Source of the DNA: Delphinus delphis
Lineage: Eukaryota; Chordata; Mammalia; Artiodactyla; Delphinidae
DNA length: 64,000 nt
Direction: 5' to 3'
Assembly (NCBI RefSeq): GCF_949987515.2
Contig: NC_082701.1
Coordinates: 39,201,755 to 39,265,754, forward strand
The position numbers and the translations under genes were made by a program. Shown here piece after piece: positions 54,621 to 64,000 of this stretch. The notes under the pieces were generated by a model that ran no database searches, had not been told where the DNA came from, and saw only the letters and a program-made list of their open reading frames with translations. The stretch's first letter is position 1; every line of letters begins with the position of its first letter.

Positions 54621-55766
54621 CTGAAGGATTGTTTTATAGTTTATTCCATGTTTTAAAATTGTAATTGTATTTGATATATCAACCAGTCACCCTCAAAAGC
54701 ACATTTGGCTAAACAGCTGAAGCATTGGGTTAGAGAAGAATTTATTGGTGGGTTTTCTGTTAAAAAAAAAACTTTTTTTTTGGAGTGTCTTTCTGTTTTT
54801 CAATAGGCCTTACCAGTAAATTGACCCTTGTGTAGGATACTGTAGATGTTGGTGGCCCGAGGGTCCTCGTGTTGTAAGTGATACTGGAATAAATGGTGGT
54901 AGACCACTTTCAGTAAGAAGCCCGGATGAGTATAGAAACTAAAACTTTGTGCCTGAGACATGTGACCTGCTTTCAGTACATGTGAGCCCTGGCTGGGAGA
55001 ATCACAGAGGAAGCATCATTTAAATTTTTTCCACTAACCTTTCCCTCACATTTGGAGACTGCTACTGAGACTTTTGTAGGTAAAACTGTTTGTAGTAGGA
55101 AACCTGTCACATGTGAGGTGCCCCACGCCAGTAACCACATCTTTCACAATTTATGTGTCTGATCGCTGCAGTTTTCAGATGCTTTTGATTTCAAGCAGGA
55201 CACTTTGGGCTGAATGCTGAGCTTAAATTGCAGTGAGAGTTCACTCTGCATGGGTTACTTCTGCTGCCTCCTGGCTCATTGCTCGCAGCCCTGGGGAAGC
55301 TCAGATAAAAACACCGGTAGAGATGGGGCACAGGTAATGCCTGAAATGTATTTTAGGTGGTTGAGCCAGCAACGGACTCATGCTTAAACAATCTTTTTTT
55401 TTTTTTTTTCTGGCATAGTAGGGATGGCAGAATAATATGAAATGTGCTTTGCCTTACAAACAATTCACCTTCCTTAATTCTCCATAGTGGTTGGACAGTT
55501 GAATGAGTAATTGTAATTGCACATTTATTGTCACATACATCCCTTTCCCCCCAACCAATCCTTGTCAACCAGTAATCTGTTCTCTATCTGTATAATTTTG
55601 TCCTTTTTGAAATGTTATGGAAATAGAATCATAACAACATGTGGCCTTCTGAGGTTGGCATTTTTCACTTAGCATGATGCCCTCCATCCAAGATGTATTT
55701 AGTAATGTATTTAATAATGCTTTTTATTACTAAATAGAATAAATAGTATGGATGGATGTATCACAG

Positions 55767-56400
55767 TTGTTTTTTTAATTGAAGTATAGTTGATTTACAA
55801 TGTTGTATTAGTTCCTAGTGTACAGTAAAGTGATTCGTATATATACTTTTTCATAGTCTTTTCCATTATTGTTCATGGCAAGATATTGAATATAGTTTCT
55901 TTTTTTCAAAATTAATTAATTAATTAATTTTTGGCTGCATTGGGTGTTCATTGCTGCGGGCAGGCTTTCTCTAGTTGCAGCAAGCAGGGGCTACTCTTCG
56001 TTGCGGTGCGCAGGCTTCTCATTGCAGTGGCTTCTCTTGTTGCAGAGCACGGGCTCTAGGTGCGTGGGCTTCAGTAGTTGTGGCACGCGGGCTCAGTAGT
56101 TGTGGCTCGAGGGCTCTAGAGCACAGGCTCAGTAGTTGTGGCACACGTGCTTAGTTGCTCCACGGCATGTGGGATCTTCCCGGACCAGGGCTTGAACCTG
56201 TGTCCCCTGCATTGGCAGGCGGATTCTTAACCACTACGCCACCAAGGAAGTCTTTAGTATAGTTTCTTGTACTATACAGTAGGACCTGTTGTTTATCTAT
56301 TTTATATTTTGTAGTTTGTATCTGCTAATCCCGAACTCCTAATTTATCTCTCCCCCATCCCCTTTCCCCTTTGTTAACTATAAGTTTGTTTTCTATGCCT
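55767..56400 (-). mobile_element. Younger L1 3' fragment inserted in old L1
   Basis: TTTTTTTAATTGAAGTATAG, TTTACAATGTTGTATTAG and CTATACAGTAGGACCTGTTG are the antisense 3' UTR of the ruminant/cetacean L1. Perfect 14-bp duplication TGGATGTATCACAG (55753-55766 and 56401-56414). Confidence 0.88.
55902..56257 (-). repeat. CHR-2 SINE inside the younger L1
   Basis: Perfect 11-bp duplication TATAGTTTCTT (55891-55901 and 56258-56268). Confidence 0.95.
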
Positions 56401-56414
56401 TGGATGTATCACAG

Positions 56415-56637
56415 GTTTTTAAATTTAATTAATTATTTAATTAATTAATTAGGTTGTGCTGGGTCTTTGTTGAGACAGGCAGGCTCCTTAGTTGCAGCTC
56501 ACGGGCTCCTTAGTTGTGGCATGCAAACTCTTAGTTGTTGCATGCATGTGGGATCTAGTTCCCTGACCAGGGATCGAACCCAGGCCCCCTGCATTGGTAG
56601 TGCAGAGTCTTAACCACTGTGGCACCAGGGAAGTGTC
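56415..56637 (-). repeat. CHR-1/Bov-A-like SINE inserted into the L1 duplication
   Basis: 10-bp duplication TGTATCACAG (56405-56414 and 56638-56647), lying inside the copy left by the L1 event. The body differs from CHR-2 (GGTTGTGCTGGGTCTTTG, CAGCTCACGGGCTCCTTAG). Confidence 0.88.
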
Positions 56638-57603
56638 TGTATCACAGTTTTTTAACCATTTACCTATTGTAGGGCATTTTGGTTGTTTTCAGTTTGGGGC
56701 TGTTACAGATAAAGCCATTATGAACATTTATGTACAGGTATTTGTGTAGATACAAGTTTTGATTTCTCTGGGTTAAGTGCCCAGGAATGCAATTGCTCAG
56801 TCTTACAGTATGTGTATCTTTAGTTTCTTAAAGAAACCACCAAACTATTTTCCCAAGCCCTGTACCATTTTACAGTCTGTCCCACCAGCAGTGTATGAGA
56901 TCCAGTTTCTCTGCATCCTCATCAGCATTTGGTATTGTCCCCCTTTTTTAACTTTTCTAATAAGTAGCATATCTGTTTTTTAAGTTCATCAGACTACTTG
57001 TAAAACTGACTTGACTGACAAAGAGCAAGATTTTTGAGTCGTGGTTAGCCCTTCATGTGGCTCTTTCTCTCTACAGTGTTCAGTGGTCTGTTGACCTGCT
57101 TTTTAATCCCCTGCCCTGGTGTCCCTGAGAGAGAGAAGACTAACCAGGACTAACCAGGGGGAAGTGAGGACATGAGCACGAGACTCAGTCTCCCCCTAAC
57201 CTGGCAGGACATAGCACAGTACCGCTTCTGGCTCAGAATGACGAAAAACGAACCAACAATGCTGTCCCAACACTGAATTCTGGTTGATTCTTATGTTTGC
57301 CTCAGTGAATATAGCCTTAAATATGCTGAAAATTTGGCTCAGAATGGCCCTAAGAACTTGTTCAAATTGTTCTGTTTCATTTTCTTTGTCAGGTGATCTT
57401 AGGTACTTTATTTCTGGTAATGTTAATTAGCTTATACTCCTCATTTAAATACTAAAATAGCACAAAGGTGTATATATAAAGCAGAAAGTAAACCTCCACC
57501 CGTACCAAAAGTAACACTGTTAAGTGGTTCTAGACTTTTTGACTATATGTTTTGTATCTCTCTCTCTGTATATATACATATGTATGTATATGTTCTGTGT
57601 GTG

Positions 57604-57605
<2 letters not shown>

Positions 57606-57641
<36 letters not shown>
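57606..57641 (+). repeat. (TG)n microsatellite
   Basis: About 18 TG units followed by a duplicated TTCTCCACCTGCT..TTCTGTA unit. Confidence 0.95.
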
Positions 57642-57642
<1 letters not shown>

Positions 57643-59032
57643 CTCCACCTGCTATTCTGTATTCTCCACCTGCTGTTCTGTACTGCTTTTTTTTTTTTAA
57701 TGGATAATATATTGTGGGCATTTTTCCCTGTGATTCTTTTTTAAGTGTTTAATGCCTGCAACAAAACTTTGGGTTCCTTTCTCTAACCCTTTTTTGTTCT
57801 ATTGTAAAAGGGATGAGAGAGATACCATTGAAAGACCCAAACAATATGTATTTTATTCCTAGTTACATGCGTTTGGGTTGAAATAAGGTTATGCCTTTAT
57901 TTGCAGGTAAATCCTTAGAATTCTGGGTGTTGGGATCTATCTATCCACTCTATTATGAATAATGCAAGTCTAACTTTATGATGTGATCTCTTGCAAGCCT
58001 TGAGGGAAGCAAGAACTGTGAGCACAGTAATCTTTAGAGAATGTATAGTCCTTTGGGTATTTGTCTACTCATTGGCTGCTTAGTCAGATGGAGTGTTTTC
58101 TTAAGTGCTCCTTAAATGCACAGCGCAGTTTTTATTTTGATATCTCTCCTTCTGTCTTCTCTGCCTCTTCCACTACTTTGATTACCTTGATGGGACATTC
58201 AAGCTGTGCAGTCTTACCCTTTTATTTCCATAGCCTACAAAAGCCAGTTTGAAGATTAACTGTAGGTGAAAAGGTAATTTATCTGCATGGCTAGAAATCA
58301 CCCATCAAGATGAAACGCATGTCAACAAAGGCCCCCTAGACTTGGGGACCTGAAGGAAGGTAACTTAATCTTGTGGCATTTTTAGTGGAAACCAGGGTGA
58401 AAATTTAGGAAGTTTGACTTATTGGAGGCAGAGCATGAGTATGAGGGTGGAGAGACAGAGAAAGAGAAGGGGGCAGGGAGGGGGGAGAGAGAGGGAGAGA
58501 GAGAGAATGTGTGTGTATATTTGGGGAAGAGAAAAATCTAGAGCTATAAAGTAAATAAGAATTATGAATTAAGATAATCTTCAAAGTTGAATTACAGAAT
58601 CTTTGTTCTGAGAGGGTGGCTACTGGGGAATAGAACATGAGCTTACCAGTTACTTCATTATGAAGCTCTTGGAGTTGTTTAGGTGATGGAGTTTGATGAC
58701 AAGGGCCTTTTCCCAGCCCTTCTTCTGTATTAGTAGCACAGGGGGAAAAATGAAGAAATAGCTTTGTATAGAAAATCACACCCGTCGAATGGTTCCAAGA
58801 TTTCCGTTGCCAGGTTTCTAAAGTGAACTGCCCAAGATAGCAGTTTAGTCACGTCGCTGACTTCCTTTCTCCCAATCTTGTCATCAGGTCATCAGGCTGT
58901 GTCCTGTCAGCTTTGGAGTCTTCCTTTTCCTTCAAAGTGGGCTTGTTACTTTTTCAGTTCCTGACATTTACTAATCTAGTATTTCATTGTGCCTGAGGTA
59001 GGCAGTACCCTTGATGTTGGCTACCTTTCTTC

Positions 59033-59379
59033 TTTTTTTTTGTTTTGTTTTGTTTAATTAATTTTATTTTTTATTTTTTGGCTGCTTTGGGTCTTCGTTG
59101 CTGCACGCGGGATTTCTCTAGTTGCAGCGAGCGGGGGCTACTCTTCGTTGCAGTACGTGGGCTTCTCACTGCGGTGGCTTCTCTTGTTGCGGAGCATGGG
59201 CTCTAGGCGCGTGGGCTTCAGTAGTTGCAGCACGCGGACTCTAGAGCGCAGGCTCAGTAGTTGTGGCGCACGGGCTTAGTTGCTCCGCGGCATGTGGGAT
59301 CTTCCCGGACCAGGGCTCAAACCCAAGTCCCCTGCATTGGCAGGCGGATTCTTAACCATCTGCACCACCAGGGAAGTCC
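59033..59379 (-). repeat. CHR-2 SINE, long form, antisense
   Basis: T-rich tail with TTTTGTTTTG units, GGCTGCTTTGGGTCTTCG, head ending CACCACCAGGGAAGTCC. Confidence 0.92.
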
Positions 59380-60219
59380 GCTATTGGATACCTTTGTGCA
59401 CTATGAAGTATTATGCCACAGTAGATAATAAAGTGCCCAAATTATATTATAGAACAGATTCTGGTAACTGCAGCTCCGGGGACCGGCTTGGCTGGTGTGC
59501 CCTCCTGCAGCTCGGGGGTGGTTTTGCCACAAAGTGCTGTGAAGCAGGTTGAGCCTCATTCAGTGCCGGTTCCTATATCTGAACACTAAAGTGGCTCGTT
59601 AAAGATTAAAGGGACTGCTGGGTTCTTCTGGCCCCAAGATGGAATGATCCCCGCCATGGCAACAGCCGCTGTCTCCCAGGAGAGGCCATCTTATCCAGCA
59701 GGGTTGTGCTTCCAAATGTTACAGTAAGCCTGCGGTGGATGATGCTGTGGTGATAAGTTGCCATTTAGGCACTCTTGACATATGAGCTATATAGCATCCC
59801 ATGGTTTGAATTTCTGGGCAAAACTGCCTCATCAGGAAGTCAGAAGCCTCTACTTTCAAGCTGTGCCTTTGCGGAGGTTTTCTCCTTTGTTCTATTTGAC
59901 TGTTCTGTTGAGTCAAATGAACTTCAATTTTCACAGTCATAAAAATTCTGTTAAGCCCCTTCTACTGCATCCCAGGTGTGAAAATGTCTCAGTCTAACAG
60001 GACTGTGGGTGGCAGCGAAAATCCTTAAGATAAGTAGTTAGGATAATTGCCTCTGGAGGCTTGAAGAAAATAATGGTCCAGTCAACAGAATAAATATAGT
60101 TCAATTGTTATATTCTTGATGGTTCTTGTGGGTGAGGGGACTAATGTCTAACACCTGCTCTGTGAGACTACTGTTCAGTTTGATGGTCTTCGGGGAAAAA
60201 AACCCCAACTTTTCATTTT

Positions 60220-60557
60220 GGACTTCCCTGGTGGCACAGTGATTAAGAATCCACCTACCAATTCAGGAGACACGGGTTTGATCCCTGGTCTGGGAAGATC
60301 CCACATGCCGCGGAGCAACTAAGCCCCCGCCACAACTACTGAGCCTGCGCTCTAGAGCCCGCAAGCCACAAGTACTGAGCCCATGCACTACAACTACTAA
60401 AGCCCGCGTGCCTAGAGCCCGTGCTCTGCAACAAGAGAAGCCACCACAATGAGAAGCCCGCGCACCGCAACGAAGAGTAGCCCCCACTTGACCCAACTAG
60501 AGAAACTCCGCGCGCAGCAACACAGACCCAACACAGCCAAAAAACAAACAAACAAAA
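60220..60557 (+). repeat. CHR-2 SINE, long form, sense
   Basis: Perfect 12-bp duplication ACTTTTCATTTT (60208-60219 and 60558-60569). Confidence 0.95.
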
Positions 60558-60678
60558 ACTTTTCATTTTACAGTGCTTAGAGATCAGAGCTATGACCTGT
60601 CTCCCAAAACATGATCCAAGGCCTCTCTGTATCAGAATCACTTGGGAGAGGGAGATGCTTATTAAAAATTCCGATTCT

Positions 60679-60886
60679 AGGGGCTTCCCTGGTTGCGCAG
60701 TGGTTGAGAGTCCGCCTGCCGATGCAGGGGACATGGGTTACTGCCCTGGTCCGGGAAGATCCCACATGCCGCGGAGCGGCTGGGCCAGTGAGCCATGGCC
60801 GCTGAGCCTGCGCGTTTGGAGCCTGTGCTCTGCAACGGGAGAGGCCACAGCAGTGAGAGGCCCGCGTACGGCAAAAAAAAAAAAAA
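60679..60886 (+). repeat. CHR SINE, sense
   Basis: Duplication TTCCGATTCT on both sides. Head GGGGCTTCCCTGGTTGCGCAG, end CGCGTACGGC then A run. Confidence 0.95.
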
Positions 60887-63121
60887 TTTCCGATTCTGGG
60901 GGCTCCTTCCACTTCTGCTAATTCAGAGTGTCTGAGAGACTGGGTTGGGAAGTGATCCTTTTCAATAAGCACCACTGTTGATTCTTAAGTACCTCTAGAG
61001 TTGATTCTCGAGTATCCTGAAGTTCACTTCATTTTTCATGCCTAATTTCTGTGATTTATTAGGTGATAGCTACTTGGTTGACATTCATTGTCTTTTTTGA
61101 AGAGTAGGTACTCTAGTTTAAAAAAAAAAAAATTATAAGATCCCTGAACATCCAAGATTAGAATTTAGCAGTGTCTCTAATTATCAACAAAGTGAGAAAG
61201 CCACTGGTTCTTGGAAATTTGGATTTATCAGTTCACTGTCTTCTCAATCATAAAAAGGATGTGGGGGGAAAGAAAAAGGATATGGACATAAGTAAGATTA
61301 ATTTTGTTAAAAAGAGGAAATGTGCAGTATTATTTAGGTTGCTAGGAATGGGGAAGCAGGTAAAAGGAGGCTGTTGAGAGGAAAGAGTGAGATGGGGAAA
61401 AGGTTAAAGTAGTTTATAAACAGTAGAACATTTAAAACTTTAACTGAATTTTAAATTACCAAGTAATATTTGAATATATGCTTGTTGTAAAATGTATTCA
61501 AATACTGGTAAAGCTAAAATACCTCCTTGATCTGCTCCCATTGTGCTTCCCTCCCATATCTTTTTCTATGGATTTGGTAATTTTCTATGGATTTGGAAGA
61601 CTACAGAATCCTAAGAAATGACTATTTTAATTTCTTTTGACACCTGCTTGTTGTTTAAAATGTTAAGAAATATCAGAAAACAAACCAAATATGGGCTATA
61701 AACGGCATTGCATATTTCTGTGCAAGTAAAACAGTGGGTATGGTGTTTGCAAGATGTGTGTGTATATATACATACACACATACATACTCGTACACAAAAG
61801 CATACATGCACACATACACATGTTAAATATCTCTTGTGACCACACATAAAAAGTAAGTCTATATAGCTATGGGTGTGAATTAACTTTGTCTGAGTTTTAA
61901 AATAATATATTAAAAAATATATATATTGAAGGAACTTAAGCACAAAGCCACAATTATTTTGTTTGTTTCTCATACAGTCTCATATTCTTGGAGTTTTCAT
62001 ATAACCTTATAAAAGCTCAAGTGCCTGAAGCCATTAGTTCAAGTTTAGCATCTTTTTAGAGCTCTACACGTGTAATCCTCAGCCTTTCCTGGCTAAAAGA
62101 AGGAACTCAGATGGAGTATGGTTATATTCAGGGGAAACTGATCGGAACTGTACAGAATCCCACAGAGGGAGACGATAATCTGAGCCTGCCCTCCTCACCT
62201 GCTGAGTGGTGCTTATCTTAGCAGAATTAGGAAGTTCTGACGCTTCTGTTGCGCTTTGCATCATTTACATTTACTTCCTGGGCACAGTACCATCTGGATT
62301 TTCTCTTCCTCATTTAAAGTTTACTAATATAGAATGAGTCAGAAGCTTTTAACAGTATTCTATTTTTGTTTCCGTATTTGTCTCTACTGTATGTACCTTG
62401 AGAGTTGCTCTATATTAGGATGTTTGTGACTTATCATCAACTACAGAAATATTTTTTAAAGTGTGGTCTGTGAGATAATGGTTATCAACTGCTCTAAAGA
62501 TGCTTTTATCATTTGAAAAAGACTAATTAACACATACTGTAGGAAAACTTCTTTAAACACAGCTATTTTCTGGAAAGGAAAACACTGAAGGGGAGGAAGT
62601 AAAAGAGGGAACATTTTATAAAACCTTCTAAAAGGCCAGTGTGGTTATCCTGTTGGAATAATGTAATTAAGGGGCATTGAATTGGATAAAATAACTTTTT
62701 TTTTAAACTAGCCCCGTGAAAAGGAATAGAATTAAATAGCATAGTTTTTAAACCCGCATTCTGACAATCTGCATGTACATTTTAACGAATCCTAACATTT
62801 ATTGAATGACAGGCTGGATTGGCAGCTACATCCAGAGTTGATGCCTTGAGAGACCTACCTGACAGGATGAACAAGGCTAGGTGTGGTGGCCTTGAATGCC
62901 CATGCTAAGGAATAGCTGATAACCATGGGAAATTTTGAGCAGGGAACAGAAGGATCTGATATGAACTTTAGTTTCATTCTTGTAGAATGAAAACACGGAG
63001 GAAGCAAGGACTTAATCTTTTGTTTTCTTTGTCTAGCACCATTGTCAGTTCTAGCCTGTCAGGGCAAATTCAATAATAATTAATAGCTGTTGATGAGCCA
63101 GTCATTCTAGAATCGATTTTT

Positions 63122-63457
63122 TTTTTTTTTAAAGACACCAATTGTACTTGAACATTTGTTACTTTTTTAAAAAAATTAATTCTTTTTTTTTTTTTTGGCT
63201 GTGTTGGGTCTTCGTTTCTGTGCGAGGGCTTTCTCCAGTTGCGGCAAGCGGGGGCCACTCTTCATCGCGGTGCGCGGGCCTCTCACTATTGCGGCCTCTC
63301 TTGTTGCGGAGCACAGGCTCCAGACGCGCAGGCTCAGGAGTTGTGGCCCACGGGCCTAGTTGCTCCGCGGCATGTGGGATCTTCCCAGACCAGGGCTCGA
63401 ACCCGTGTCCCCTGCATTAGCAGGCAGATTCTCAACCACTGCGCCACCAGGGAAGCC
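63122..63457 (-). repeat. CHR-type SINE plus possible 3'-transduced segment, antisense
   Basis: The SINE body runs about 63197-63457. To its left a T tract (63183-63196) is followed by about 50 bases of unrelated sequence and then a second T tract (63117-63130). The duplication CTAGAATCGATTTTT / CTAGAATCAATTTTT (63107-63121 and 63458-63472) encloses the whole. Confidence 0.8.
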
Positions 63458-64000
63458 CTAGAATCAATTTTTTAATAAGCTGGCCAATAAATGAGAATTG
63501 ACATAAATTTAAGGATTTTTCAAAAGTAAGTGTTAATGTGATTTTCACAGACTCCTATGTTCCTTAAACATCTAGTAGGTGTGATGGTGGATAACTTAGC
63601 TTTAGCATAGAGAATGTGGCAGCTGATTAAACAAAGAAAACCCTCCTATGTATCTGTGTTAATTAGAGAGCATGAGTTGTCTAAGGAAACAGAAAGGTCA
63701 GAGAAAGCCTGGTGGGGAAAAAGAACAGTGAGCCTGGTCAGAGCTGACAGAATTCACCCTAATGATTTGACCAGCTAGCCATGACTGGGCAGGTCCCCCC
63801 CCATGACTGGGCATCCTCTCACCCAGATGTTCTAATTTGTAAATGCAAAGTGACTTCTTTATCAGCCTCTTGGGGAAATCTCCAGAGCTTGTGGACCTGC
63901 TATCTTCAGTAATCGTGCTGTCCTGAGCCCCAGGCTGTTTTCAGGTGATATTTCAGAAGGTGACTGACCACTGGAACTTTTCTGGGTGACCAGCAGCCGG

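Larger units (their letters stand above)
55490..56990 (-). repeat. Old L1 3' region, antisense, carrying nested insertions
   Basis: CAGTAATCTGTTCTCTATC, GAATCATAACAACATGTGG, then after the inserts ACCATTTACCTATTGTAGGG, AGATAAAGCCATTATGAAC and CCCACCAGCAGTGTATGAGA are antisense L1M landmarks in order. The continuous element is broken by the inserts at 55767-56637. Confidence 0.8.
43061..64000 (+). other. RFFL: Probable RFFL intron 1 (no coding exon seen)
   Basis: Twenty-one kb without any ORF that resembles a conserved protein. I looked for the cysteine-rich FYVE-like start of RFFL and did not find it. Roughly 43.5-46.2, 46.8-51.0, 51.9-53.3 and 57-59 kb are low in young repeats and could hold regulatory elements. 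The rest is SINE, L1 and MER5 sequence listed separately. Confidence 0.6.

Noticed and set aside
63070..64000. Search for the first coding exon of RFFL at the right end
   Set aside because: No frame with the expected cysteine-rich FYVE-like start was found. The coding exons probably lie beyond the window.

Overview
The window is nuclear DNA from a mammal, almost certainly a cetacean. Interrupted genes with GT-AG introns, CpG-island promoters, and old MIR, MER5A, MER20, MLT1 and L1 copies point to a placental mammal. About 32 copies (one per 2 kb) of the tRNA-Glu-derived CHR SINE of whales and dolphins point to Cetacea. Their heads read GGCTTCCCTGGTGGCGCAG and their bodies end in AGCCAAAAATAAA or CGCGTACCGCAAAAA. 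I cannot name the species.

The layout matches the mammalian block UNC45B - NLE1 - FNDC8 - RAD51D - RFFL (human 17q12), read in the reverse of its human chromosome orientation. Positions 1-3.5 kb are the spacer upstream of NLE1; muscle-type motifs at the extreme left may belong to UNC45B, which should lie outside the window. NLE1 (+) has 13 exons at 3600-12018. FNDC8 (-) has 4 exons at 20769-13945 and faces NLE1 tail to tail. RAD51D (+) has 10 exons at 22543-36567 and is divergent from FNDC8. All three reading frames can be joined exactly through consensus splice sites into complete proteins of 485, 321 and 328 residues, with no disabling change seen.

From 36.6 to 42.5 kb there is a repeat-filled spacer holding the RAD51D 3' UTR. 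At 42.5-43.3 kb lies a strong CpG island that by position should be the RFFL promoter and non-coding first exon. From 43.1 to 64.0 kb I see no coding exon; this is most likely RFFL intron 1. A 200-base run of N (32553-32752) interrupts RAD51D intron 6.

The genes do not form a pathway. NLE1 acts in 60S ribosome assembly, RAD51D in homologous recombination, RFFL in ubiquitin-dependent turnover, and FNDC8 is a testis-type protein of unknown role. I found no new multi-gene system. The most unusual signals are in repeats and control sequences: an L1 piece holding only the ORF1 start but flanked by a perfect 16-bp duplication; a SINE carrying a 97-bp fold-back palindrome; a SINE with a possible 3' transduction; a four-layer nested insertion with three readable target duplications; a perfect CTCF core in the RAD51D promoter; and a CACGTG box plus YY1-type motif on the NLE1 start codon.
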